NCBI RefSeq assembly: GCF_016909575.1
Contig: NZ_JAFBGA010000007.1
Span: 186,001-250,000 of the forward strand
DNA from: Streptomyces sp. HB132
Lineage (GTDB): Bacteria > Actinomycetota > Actinomycetes > Streptomycetales > Streptomycetaceae
Direction of reading: 5' to 3'
DNA length: 64,000 bases
A program made the translations under genes and the position numbers. A model generated the notes under the pieces. That model had not been told where the DNA came from. It saw only the letters and a program-made list of their open reading frames with translations, and did no database searches. Shown piece after piece: positions 1 through 7,418 of the stretch (the first letter of the stretch is position 1; each line of letters starts with the position of its first letter).

Positions 1-1180
1 CGGCTGCGGGGGTGTACCTGTCGGTGAGGTGACGACGTTGCAGGCGGGCCTGTTTGGGCATGTTCCAGCCGAGTACGGCGACGGGGCCGCCCTCCCCGTC
101 GTGGTACCGCGCGACGAACCGGCCCTGCTCCGTGCCACCTTCGACGATGTGCACGGTGGACGTCGGTGTGGGCAGCCCGTGCACCTGGATCTTGACGCCG
201 AACTGGTCGGTCCAGAAATAGGGGACGGGGGTGTAAGGACGGTCCTCGCCCAGGATGTTCGCCGCGACCAGCACGGCCTGCTCGGTGGCATTCGTACGGT
301 TCTCGGACCGCAGCGTCCGGTCGAGGGCCTCGTGGTGGAAGCGGGCCACGTCCCCGGCGGCGTAGATCCCGTCGGCGGCGCGGCAGCGCGAGTCGCACAC
401 CACGCCGTCCTCCAGTACCAGCCCGCTGCCGGCCAGCCAGTCGGTGGCGGGAGTGCTGCCGACCGCCATGACGACGAGGTCTGCGGGGATGGTCGCGCCG
501 TCCACGGGACGGACACCGGTCACCCGTCCGTCAGCCGTTTCCAGCGCTTCCACCAGGGTGTCCGGGCGCAGTCGTACCCCGCGCTCCGTGTGCAGCGTGG
601 CGAGCAGCTGGGCGACGTCGTGGCCCAACTGCGCCCGCATCGGTGCCGCCTGCGGACCCGTGAGCGTCACGTCGGCGCCCATGAGGCGTGCGGTGGCGGC
701 GGTTTCGGCGCCGAGCACCCCGTCGCCGACGACCACCACCTTCTCGGCCTCCAGCAGTTCCCCGCGGAGCCGGGCGGCGTCGTCGAGGGTCCGCAGCACG
801 TGAACGCCTGCCGTGCCCGACAGACCCGGCAGGCGCCGGGCGCGTAGTCCGGTGGCCAGCACGATGGCCTCTGCTGCCAGCTCCGCCCCGCTCTCGGTGC
901 GCACGGTGCGTGCGGCGGCGTCGAGGGCCAGCGCGCGGTCACCGAGGACCAACTCCGCCTCAAGGGAGTCCAGTACGTCACGGGTACGCAGGTGCGTGCG
1001 CTCGGCGTCCCACGTTCCCGCGAGTACCTGCTTGGACAGGGGCGGCCGGTCGTACGGCACGCGGTCCTCGTCGCCGAGCAGCGTGATCCGCCCGCGATAG
1101 CCCTTGCGGCGCAGGCTCTCCACGACGGTGAGACCTGCGGCCCCCGCCCCCACGACGAGCACGTCCAACGGGGTGCTCAC
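1..1180 (-). CDS. FAD-dependent ferredoxin reductase (C-terminus beyond window)
   Basis: NAD(P)H-dependent flavoprotein that would reduce the small ferredoxin encoded just upstream, normally to feed a cytochrome P450 or another oxygenase. The GTG start overlaps the TGA of the ferredoxin gene (GTGA), so the two are translationally coupled. The frame stays open to the window edge for about 393 codons, so only a short tail of a usual 400-420 residue enzyme is missing. Seen in the sequence: the FAD-binding Rossmann motif VVGAGAAGL near residue 10, then RITLLGDE and PYDRPPLSKQ, typical of putidaredoxin-reductase-like enzymes, and near the C-terminus PYFWTDQFGVKIQ, the usual reductase C-terminal motif. 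A partner P450 may lie beyond the left edge; none is visible here. Confidence 0.9.
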   Translation of the reverse strand, partial: MSTPLDVLVVGAGAAGLTVVESLRRKGYRGRITLLGDEDRVPYDRPPLSKQVLAGTWDAERTHLRTRDVLDSLEAELVLGDRALALDAAARTVRTESGAELAAEAIVLATGLRARRLPGLSGTAGVHVLRTLDDAARLRGELLEAEKVVVVGDGVLGAETAATARLMGADVTLTGPQAAPMRAQLGHDVAQLLATLHTERGVRLRPDTLVEALETADGRVTGVRPVDGATIPADLVVMAVGSTPATDWLAGSGLVLEDGVVCDSRCRAADGIYAAGDVARFHHEALDRTLRSENRTNATEQAVLVAANILGEDRPYTPVPYFWTDQFGVKIQVHGLPTPTSTVHIVEGGTEQGRFVARYHDGEGGPVAVLGWNMPKQARLQRRHLTDRYTPAA

Positions 1181-1377
1181 ACGTCCTCATGGAGCTGGAT
1201 GGCGGCTGCGGGGCAGATGTCGGCGGACTCCCGGACCGTCTCGTGCCGGTCTGCCGGAGGCGCGGCGTCCAGAAGGATGACGATGCCGTCCTCGTCGCGC
1301 TGGTCGAACACCTCCGGGGCGATCATGACGCACTGGCCGGCACCGCAGCACTTCTCCTCGTCGACGGTGATCTTCAT
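1177..1377 (-). CDS. 3Fe-4S ferredoxin
   Basis: Small soluble electron carrier of 66 residues, the likely partner of the reductase that follows it. Cysteines fall in the pattern of actinobacterial P450 ferredoxins: CCGAGQC near the N-terminus and ICPAAAI near the C-terminus, with the acidic stretch PEVFDQRDEDGIV between them. The usual fourth cluster cysteine of 4Fe-4S proteins is absent, so a 3Fe-4S cluster is the likely form. The gene lies about 50 bp after the TetR gene on the same strand and overlaps the reductase start by 4 nt, so tetR, ferredoxin and reductase probably form one transcript. An AGGGAGA ribosome site precedes the ATG. Confidence 0.92.
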   Translation of the reverse strand: MKITVDEEKCCGAGQCVMIAPEVFDQRDEDGIVILLDAAPPADRHETVRESADICPAAAIQLHEDV

Positions 1378-1426
1378 GGTCTCTCCCTTGTCGTTGTTCC
1401 GGATCGATCTTGTTCTCAGGAGGTCC

Positions 1427-2149
1427 TCAGCGGCCGGTGGTGGGTGCGGCGAGCAGTCCCACCAGCGCGTCCTCCAAGGCGTCGGCGGTGCGCTCCCACG
1501 ACATGCCTGGATCGGCCGGGTTCTCGGCCAGGGCGAGTTCGCGCTCCGCGCAGGTGTGGGTGATCAGGTGGCGTGCCATGTCCGCGCGTGCGGGGCGGAT
1601 CTCGGGGGGCACGATGTCGTACAGGCAACGGCCCAGCCCCTGCAGGGTGCGGCGCAGGCTGTCGCGGGTGAGGGCCTCCTCCGCCACCAGCGCCCGCATC
1701 AGTGGGTCGGCCATCACCTGCATGGCGAACCGTGCCTGCCAGGAGGGGGCGCCGAGGCCGGCGAGGTGATCGGTCACCGGGCGCAGCAGGCAACGTACCC
1801 AGTCCCGCACGTCGGTGCTGTCGCCGACGGCCTCCACGTAGCGTCCGCGGATCACGTCGACGTGCGTGCCGTGTTTGCTCATGATGGCCCGCACGAGAGT
1901 CGTCCTGCTGCCGAAGTGGTAGCTGACGGCGGTGTTGTTGCCCTGGCCCGCAGCTTCGCTGATCTGGCGGTTGGAGACGTTCGACAGACCGTGCTCGGCG
2001 TAGAGGCGCTCGGCCGCCGCCATGATCGCCTCGCGTGTACCGGCGCCGCGGCCGGTGCGGGGCGGGTCGGCCGGCGGCCGCGTCCGCACCTCCTGGACTT
2101 CACCGATGGCTGCCTCCCTGAGTTCGCGCTTTCGATCACTAGACACCAC
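1427..2149 (-). CDS. TetR-family transcriptional regulator
   Basis: DNA-binding repressor of 240 residues. The N-terminal helix-turn-helix is clear (GTREAIMAAAERLYAEHG, then AVSYHFGSRTTLV, around residues 37-90), preceded by an unusually long charged N-terminal extension. The C-terminal ligand domain does not tell me the inducer. The start is taken as GTG because a 20-bp palindrome ends only 11 bp upstream of it; a later start would also keep the helix-turn-helix. Position and direction put it first in an operon with the ferredoxin and reductase, so it probably controls itself and them. Which compound relieves repression cannot be read from the sequence. Confidence 0.9.
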   Translation of the reverse strand: MVSSDRKRELREAAIGEVQEVRTRPPADPPRTGRGAGTREAIMAAAERLYAEHGLSNVSNRQISEAAGQGNNTAVSYHFGSRTTLVRAIMSKHGTHVDVIRGRYVEAVGDSTDVRDWVRCLLRPVTDHLAGLGAPSWQARFAMQVMADPLMRALVAEEALTRDSLRRTLQGLGRCLYDIVPPEIRPARADMARHLITHTCAERELALAENPADPGMSWERTADALEDALVGLLAAPTTGR

Positions 2150-2159
2150 GCCGCCGTTC

Positions 2160-2179
2160 TAAATCAATCGACTGACTTA
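2160..2179. promoter_or_regulatory. Probable operator of the adjacent TetR regulator
   Basis: TAAATCAATCGACTGACTTA is a 20-bp inverted repeat in which 16 of 20 positions are symmetric around the central TCGA. It lies immediately upstream of the TetR start, where an autorepressor would bind and block the tetR-ferredoxin-reductase transcript. The assignment is inferred from position and symmetry. Confidence 0.6.
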
Positions 2180-2346
2180 ATTCCGTGCGCGACTGACCGG
2201 AAACGTATCCAGGGCCGCCCGGGCGCCGCGTGACGTCGGTGAACCGGCCCGGAGTCGCACCCGGTTCGCTGCGCCCCCATGCGCGCTCTGTCCCACCCCT
2301 GCGGGCTGCTGAATTCTGTGGTGCGGCCGTGCGTGACATTGCAAAG

Positions 2347-2361
2347 TGTCACTAAGTGACA
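2347..2361. promoter_or_regulatory. TetR-type operator before the second TetR gene
   Basis: TGTCACTAAGTGACA is a perfect 15-bp palindrome (7-bp arms, one central base). It overlaps a second inverted repeat, GTGACA-8 nt-TGTCAC, at 2333-2352, so three half-sites of GTGACA type lie in 29 bp. The site is 43 bp upstream of the ATG of the next gene, consistent with autoregulation. Confidence 0.6.
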
Positions 2362-2403
2362 TACTGTCGTTTGAGGACGAGCGGATGAGGGTGGCGAAGC
2401 GCC

Positions 2404-3063
2404 ATGGCGACGACGAAGCGCGGTTCAGGTGCGATGAGTGAGCAGCGGCGTACGCGGCTACGGCTGGAGATCTCACGGGGGGCGGCACGCCTGTTCTGGG
2501 AGCAGGGCGTGGCTGCCACGAGTGGTGACCAGATCGCCGAAGCCGTGGGCCTCTCCACGCGGTCCATCTGGCGGCACTTCCGCAGCAAGGAGAGCTGTGC
2601 CGAGCCGGTCGTCATGCAGGGGGTCGTCACCCTGATGTCGGTGCTGCGCAGCTGGCCCCGGCAGAGTTCCCTCGAGGAGCACCTGGACGCGGAGCTGGTC
2701 AGGCTCCGGGACGGGTCGCCGCCCGTCGATCTCGCCGACGAGATGCTCGCGATGAAGATGATCCGGCTCGCCGACACCGAACCGGCCCTGCGGACAGCGT
2801 GGCTGATGGCCTGCGACCAGGCCGAGCACCAGATGCGCGAGATCATCGGTGATCGCCTGGGCCTCCCGGCGGACGACCTCACGGTACGACTGCACGCATC
2901 AGCCTCCGCGTCGGTCATCCGGGTCCTGGACGAGTACATCGGTGCCGCCGTCCTCGCCGGCGCGGACCTCACGGAGTTCGGCGACATTCCCGCCCTCGCC
3001 CGGCGCTACAGCCACGCGATCCGCACAGCCACGAGCGGAGTCGTCGGCGATCCCGTCGCCTGA
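2404..3063 (+). CDS. TetR-family transcriptional regulator
   Basis: Repressor-type regulator of 219 residues. The helix-turn-helix occupies about residues 18-70, with RLEISRGAARLFWEQGV as the first helix and GLSTRSIWRHFRSKE as the recognition region. A second ATG at codon 11 (MSEQRRTR) is an equally possible start; I kept the first because of a GAGGGTGG stretch upstream. The gene sits between a palindromic operator and the S9 peptidase gene on the same strand, about 75 bp apart, so the peptidase may be co-transcribed. It is not closely similar to the TetR protein encoded on the other side. The ligand is unknown. Confidence 0.9.
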   Translation: MATTKRGSGAMSEQRRTRLRLEISRGAARLFWEQGVAATSGDQIAEAVGLSTRSIWRHFRSKESCAEPVVMQGVVTLMSVLRSWPRQSSLEEHLDAELVRLRDGSPPVDLADEMLAMKMIRLADTEPALRTAWLMACDQAEHQMREIIGDRLGLPADDLTVRLHASASASVIRVLDEYIGAAVLAGADLTEFGDIPALARRYSHAIRTATSGVVGDPVA

Positions 3064-3138
3064 GGACGTCCAGCCCCGCGGGGGCGCCGACCGAACCGTG
3101 AACACGCACACGTGCACGTACACGAATGGAGTTTCCCC

Positions 3139-5043
3139 ATGGCCACGGTCCCGAACGAGGTTCCACACCTCTCCGTCGAGGATTTCTTCGCCCCGCCCGT
3201 CCGCATCGGTGCGTCGCTCTCGCCCGACGGTGCCAGGATCGCCTTCCTGGCACCGTGGCGGGACCGCCTCAACGTGTGGGTGCAGGAGACCGGTTCGGAC
3301 GACGAGGCGCGGTGCGTCACCGCCGACGACAACCGCAGTGTGCACGTCTACCACTGGACGGACGATCCGCGGTGGCTGCTCTACGAGCAGGACGGCGACG
3401 GCGACGAGAACTGGCACATCTACCGGGTCGACCTTGAGGACCCCGAGGGCCGGGCCGTCGACCTCACCCCCTTCCCCGGAGCCACAGCCGTCGGATTCGA
3501 GATGACGGCCTCCCGCCCGGGCAAGGCGCTCCTGCACCTGAACCACAGGAATCCCGTCGAGTTCGACCTCTACGAAGCCGACATCGCCACGGGTGAGCTG
3601 ATGATGCTGGCACAGAACCCGGGCCGGATCGCGGGGTTGATGCACACGCCCCGCGGCGACCTGTACGCCCAGATCTGGACCCCGGACGGGGGCATCGAGC
3701 TGGTGGAGTGCGACACCGTGACGGGGGAGCGGCGTCCGGTCGCCACGTTCGACGGTGCCGACTACCCCCTGGGTATCGCTCCCTTCCAGCTCACCCCCGA
3801 CGGCACCGGAGTGTGGGCCGGCTCCAACCGTGACAGCGACACGACCCGCCTGGTCCGGCTCGATCTTGCCACCGGTGAGGAGACCGAGGTCGACAGTCAC
3901 CCGCACCTCGACCTCGACACCCGTTCCTCCGTCTTCCCCACCCTGCCGTCACCCCTCATCCTGGACCGGGGGACCGGAGAGCTGCTCGGCGTGCGCTATC
4001 TCGGCGAGCGACAGGTCCTCCACGCTGTCGACCCTCACTTCGCCACGGTGCTGAAGAACCTGGAGAAGCTGTCCGACGGGGACCTGGCCGCCGTGTCGTC
4101 CGACCGCAGCGGAGAGCGCTGGGTCGTGAGTTTCACCCATGACCGCGACCCCGGTGTCACCTACCTCTACGAGCACTCCACGGGGAGGAGCCGCCTGCTC
4201 TTCCGGCCGTTCCCGCACCTGGATCCCGCAGCGCTGGCCCCGATGAAGCCCGTCACGATCACCTCGCGCGACGGGCTGGCACTTCCCTCCTACCTGACGC
4301 TGCCCGTGGGGGTGGAGCCCACCGGGCTGCCGATGGTGCTCCTGGTCCACGGTGGCCCATGGCACCGCGACAACTGGAAGTTCGACCCCACCGCCCAGTT
4401 CCTGGCGAACCGCGGCTACGCGGTGCTCCAGGTCAATTTCCGGGGCTCGACCGGATTCGGCAAGAGCTTCCTCAAGGCGGGCATCGGTGAGCTGGCCGGG
4501 AAGATGCACGACGACCTCATCGACGCCGTCGAATGGGCCGTCGACGAGGGCTACGCGGACCGGGACCGCGTAGCGATCTTCGGCGGCTCCTACGGGGGCT
4601 ACGCCACGCTGGTCGGCGTCAGCTTCACCCCCGACGTCTTCGCCGCCGCCGTCGACTTCTGCGGCATTTCCAACCTGGTCACCTTCCTGCGGACCGTACC
4701 GGATTTCGTGAAACCGCAGCTGTTCAACAACTGGTACCTCTATGCGGGGAACCCCGATGACCCCGCGCAGGAGGCGGACCTGTCGGCCCGTTCGCCCATC
4801 AGCCGGGTGGACCGGATCCGCACACCTCTGATGGTGGTGCAGGGCGGTAACGACGTTCGCGTCGTCAAGGCCGAGTCCGACCAGATCGTGGAGGCGCTGC
4901 GCGCCCGGGGCGTCGAGGTCGAGTACATGGTCAAGGAAAACGAGGGCCACGGCTTCGTGAACCCGGAGAACAACATCGACATGTACCGGATGGCCGACCG
5001 CTTCCTCGCCCGCCATCTGATGGGCCGGCCGGACACGGCGTAG
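3139..5043 (+). CDS. S9-family prolyl-oligopeptidase-type serine peptidase
   Basis: Cytoplasmic serine peptidase of 634 residues that would cleave short peptides or acylated peptides. The N-terminal half (about 30-370) has the repeated blades of a beta-propeller, including LSPDGARIAFLAPW. The C-terminal half is an alpha/beta hydrolase: oxyanion region LVHGGPWHRDNW, nucleophile Ser484 in GGSYGGYA, Asp572 in GGNDVRV, and His604 in EGHGFVNP complete the catalytic triad. No signal peptide is seen. The start at 3139 is preferred over an in-frame ATG nine codons upstream because GGAG lies 8-9 nt before it. A GC-rich hairpin follows the stop. Substrate is unknown. Confidence 0.93.
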   Translation: MATVPNEVPHLSVEDFFAPPVRIGASLSPDGARIAFLAPWRDRLNVWVQETGSDDEARCVTADDNRSVHVYHWTDDPRWLLYEQDGDGDENWHIYRVDLEDPEGRAVDLTPFPGATAVGFEMTASRPGKALLHLNHRNPVEFDLYEADIATGELMMLAQNPGRIAGLMHTPRGDLYAQIWTPDGGIELVECDTVTGERRPVATFDGADYPLGIAPFQLTPDGTGVWAGSNRDSDTTRLVRLDLATGEETEVDSHPHLDLDTRSSVFPTLPSPLILDRGTGELLGVRYLGERQVLHAVDPHFATVLKNLEKLSDGDLAAVSSDRSGERWVVSFTHDRDPGVTYLYEHSTGRSRLLFRPFPHLDPAALAPMKPVTITSRDGLALPSYLTLPVGVEPTGLPMVLLVHGGPWHRDNWKFDPTAQFLANRGYAVLQVNFRGSTGFGKSFLKAGIGELAGKMHDDLIDAVEWAVDEGYADRDRVAIFGGSYGGYATLVGVSFTPDVFAAAVDFCGISNLVTFLRTVPDFVKPQLFNNWYLYAGNPDDPAQEADLSARSPISRVDRIRTPLMVVQGGNDVRVVKAESDQIVEALRARGVEVEYMVKENEGHGFVNPENNIDMYRMADRFLARHLMGRPDTA

Positions 5044-5075
5044 CCCTCGGTCACCGGTCCCCCCACTCCGGAGCA

Positions 5076-5101
5076 GGCCGCCGGAGGTCCGGCCGGCGGC
5101 C
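5076..5101 (+). terminator. Hairpin after the S9 peptidase gene
   Basis: GGCCGCCGG and CCGGCGGCC form perfect 9-bp arms about 30 bp after the peptidase stop. No T-run follows, as is usual for terminators in high-GC actinobacteria. Confidence 0.5.
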
Positions 5102-5162
5102 GTGTAAGCCGGTCAGCACGTGCAGAGAAGTCCCCCACCACTCAGTGAGTTGATTTCACATC

Positions 5163-5882
5163 ATGACTGAACCCGTACGTCCCACCCGCCCGGTCACCGA
5201 CTCGGCCACCCGCCAGGTCGTCGACCCTGCGGAGCCGCACCCCACCACGACCCCCGAGGCCGGGCAGACTCCGCTGGAGCAAATGGGCGGCGCCGCAGGG
5301 CTGGTGTACACGATGTTGCCGATCGTGGCCTTCGTACTCGCCAACGCCTCGCTCGGCCTGATGCCCGCCATCGGCACCGCCGTCGCCGTCGCACTGGCGC
5401 TCTCCGCACTGCGGCTGGTGCGAAAGGAGCCGGTCCAGCCGGCTCTCTCCGGTCTGTTCGGCGTCGCGGTCGCCTCGTTCGTCGCCTGGAAGACCGGATC
5501 GGCCAAGGGGTTCTTCCTGTTGGGCATCTGGTCGAACCTCCTCCTGGGCGGGGTCTTCCTGCTCTCGGTCCTCGTACGCCGCCCGCTGGCCGGAATAATC
5601 TGGGGTGCGCTCAACGGAACGGCCGCCACCTGGTTGAAGGACAAGCCGTCGCGGCGCTACTACGACATCGCGACGCTCGCCCTCACCGGGGTCTTCGCGG
5701 CCAGGTTCGTCGTGCAGCAGTGGCTGTACGAGGAGAACGCCACCGGCTGGCTCGCCTTCGCGAAGATCGCGATGGGCTACCCGCTGCTCGCACTGGCCCT
5801 CCTGGTGGTCGTATGGGCCGCCCGGAGCTCCGGCCGGCGGCTGAAGGCCCAGGCCACGCATCCGCCCGTCGCAGACGCCTGA
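5163..5882 (+). CDS. DUF3159 membrane protein
   Basis: Integral membrane protein of 239 residues of the DUF3159 family, function not established. After a hydrophilic N-terminal segment of about 45 residues rich in Pro and Thr, there are roughly five to six hydrophobic segments: VYTMLPIVAFVLANASLGL, the Ala/Leu-rich stretch after it, FGVAVASFVAWKTG, GFFLLGIWSNLLLGGVFLLS, and two near the C-terminus. Family members in other actinomycetes often stand near ion-transport or DNA-metabolism genes; here it stands alone between the peptidase and a GPP34 protein. No strong ribosome site is visible. A small palindrome, ACTCA-G-TGAGT, lies 13 bp before the start. Confidence 0.75.
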   Translation: MTEPVRPTRPVTDSATRQVVDPAEPHPTTTPEAGQTPLEQMGGAAGLVYTMLPIVAFVLANASLGLMPAIGTAVAVALALSALRLVRKEPVQPALSGLFGVAVASFVAWKTGSAKGFFLLGIWSNLLLGGVFLLSVLVRRPLAGIIWGALNGTAATWLKDKPSRRYYDIATLALTGVFAARFVVQQWLYEENATGWLAFAKIAMGYPLLALALLVVVWAARSSGRRLKAQATHPPVADA

Positions 5883-6006
5883 CCGGTATCAGAGGAGGGG
5901 GCTCACCGCCGGACGACGCCGGTTTCGCCGACACGAGCGACCCGAACCGCATGACGCCGTCGCGCGACACGCGCGGCTGCCCCACCGGAATCGCGGAGGA
6001 CGAGAC

Positions 6007-6657
6007 ATGCGACTGACCCTGCCCCAGCAGTGCTACCTGCTCTGTTACACCGTGGACAAGGCCAAGTTCGAACTCACCGACCTGCAGGGACGAGGCCAGT
6101 TGCTGCGCGCCGCCGCGCTGACCGAACTGGCCCTCGAGGGACGGCTCAGCACCGAGAGGAGGAAGGTCGCACGACGCACCGCCGAGCCGCCCGGTGATCC
6201 CTTTCTCGCGATGGTGTGGCGCGATCTGCCGGAAACCCCGAAGCGCTGGCTGCAGTTCGTCCACAACAAGGCGCATGCGGCCGAGAAGCCCGTCCGTGAG
6301 CAACTCGCCGCGGCGGGTGCGATCACCGTCCGGCGCGAGAAGCGTCTGGGAGTGCTTGCCGTCGACCGGGTCGCCGTCAGCGACCCGCAGCCCGTCCTCG
6401 ACCTGCAGGAGAGGGTGCGCGACGTGGTGCTCGGCGGTCCCGATCCGTCGGCGATCCCCCCGGGCGAGCTGACCATGGCGGTGTTCGCGGCGGAAGTCGA
6501 GGTGACCAGCGTGTTCACCGGAAAGGAGCGGCGGATGCACAAGCAGACACTCGCGACGCTCGCCGAGCGCTACGACGCCGCTGTTCCCGGACTGCGCAAG
6601 GCGTTGCGCGACTCGTACCTGTCGAGCAGGGCGGTCGGAGGCGGCTGGGGCGCATGA
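6007..6657 (+). CDS. GPP34 (GOLPH3-like) phosphoprotein
   Basis: Soluble protein of 216 residues in the GPP34 family, the bacterial relatives of eukaryotic Golgi phosphoprotein 3/Vps74, which bind phosphoinositide lipids on membranes. The bacterial function is unknown; membrane-surface binding is inferred from the family. Family features: an N-terminal LTLPQQCYLLCY, then LRAAALTELALEGRL, and the C-terminal GELTMAVFAAEVEV followed by a basic KERRMHK segment. GGAGGAC lies close to the ATG. The gene is followed by a strong hairpin and appears to be a single-gene unit. Streptomycetes often carry several paralogues. Confidence 0.85.
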   Translation: MRLTLPQQCYLLCYTVDKAKFELTDLQGRGQLLRAAALTELALEGRLSTERRKVARRTAEPPGDPFLAMVWRDLPETPKRWLQFVHNKAHAAEKPVREQLAAAGAITVRREKRLGVLAVDRVAVSDPQPVLDLQERVRDVVLGGPDPSAIPPGELTMAVFAAEVEVTSVFTGKERRMHKQTLATLAERYDAAVPGLRKALRDSYLSSRAVGGGWGA

Positions 6658-6673
6658 GAGCTCTGCGTGTGTG

Positions 6674-6710
6674 ACGGCCCCTCCCCGCGCGTCAGCCGCG
6701 CGGGGGCCGT
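6674..6710 (+). terminator. Terminator hairpin after the GPP34 gene
   Basis: ACGGCCCC-tcc-CCGCGCG pairs with CGCGCGGGGGCCGT, a stem of about 14 bp with a small bulge and a 5-nt loop, beginning 17 bp after the stop codon. Confidence 0.65.
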
Positions 6711-6716
6711 TCTCAA

Positions 6717-6751
6717 CCGGACCGTATGCCCCACAGAGGTATACGGTCCGG
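6717..6751. promoter_or_regulatory. Perfect 11-bp inverted repeat before the DUF4396 gene
   Basis: CCGGACCGTAT and ATACGGTCCGG are exact reverse complements separated by 13 nt, and end 46 bp before the likely start of the DUF4396 gene. The inner part reads GTATgCCCC...GAGGtATAC, resembling the C-run/G-run palindromes of copper-sensing regulators such as CsoR. Operator is my preferred reading; a second terminator stem for the gene upstream is possible. Confidence 0.45.
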
Positions 6752-6797
6752 AGTGCGGGTGGGGCCGGTGGACACTGGAACGGATGGGACGAGCGGC

Positions 6798-7325
6798 ATG
6801 GGCCACAGCACGCATCACTCCGGTACCGGGCAGGGGCACCCCGTCCCCGGGAACGGCGGCCACCGAGGGCACCGCGGCGGCAAGGGCCACGGGGCATCCT
6901 GGCCGACGGCGGCGAAAGCGACGCTGCACTGCCTGACGGGGTGTGCCGTCGGGGAGATTCTCGGCATGGTCATCGGTACCGCCCTGCTGTGGGGCAACGT
7001 CCCGACCATGGTCCTCGCGATCGCCCTGGCCTTCGTCTTCGGCTACTCCTTCACCCTCTTCGCGGTGCTGCGCGCAGGGGTCTCCGTCAAGGCCGCGGTC
7101 AAGGTCGCCCTGGCCGCCGACACCGTGTCCATCGCGGTGATGGAACTGGTCGACAACACCATCATCGCCCTGACGCCGGGGGCGATCGACGCACACCTGT
7201 CCGACAGCCTGTTCTGGTATTCACTGTTGGGCGGCTTCGCCGTGGCGTTCATGATCACTACCCCGGTCAACAAGTGGATGATCGGCCGCGGCAAGGGTCA
7301 CGCCGCGGTCCACGACTACCACTGA
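6798..7325 (+). CDS. DUF4396 membrane protein
   Basis: Membrane protein of 175 residues from the ATG at 6798. That start is preferred over an in-frame ATG at 6726 that lies inside the upstream inverted repeat. The first 40 residues are rich in His and Gly (GHSTHHSGTGQGHP and GHRGHRGGKGHG), a possible metal-binding tail. The DUF4396 core begins at ATLHCLTGCAVGEILGM, followed by about four hydrophobic segments and a conserved Asp in TVSIAVMELVDNT. The family has no proven function. The His-rich tail, the Cys pair and the upstream palindrome make a link to metal homeostasis plausible, but that is inference. Confidence 0.75.
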   Translation: MGHSTHHSGTGQGHPVPGNGGHRGHRGGKGHGASWPTAAKATLHCLTGCAVGEILGMVIGTALLWGNVPTMVLAIALAFVFGYSFTLFAVLRAGVSVKAAVKVALAADTVSIAVMELVDNTIIALTPGAIDAHLSDSLFWYSLLGGFAVAFMITTPVNKWMIGRGKGHAAVHDYH

Positions 7326-7418
7326 AGCGCACGGCGCCGTGCCGGGGCCCCGGGACAGTCCGGAATCCACTCGGCACGCTCTGCCCGGGGCGTGTCAGGC
7401 GTGGCGCCGGGTCCGGTA

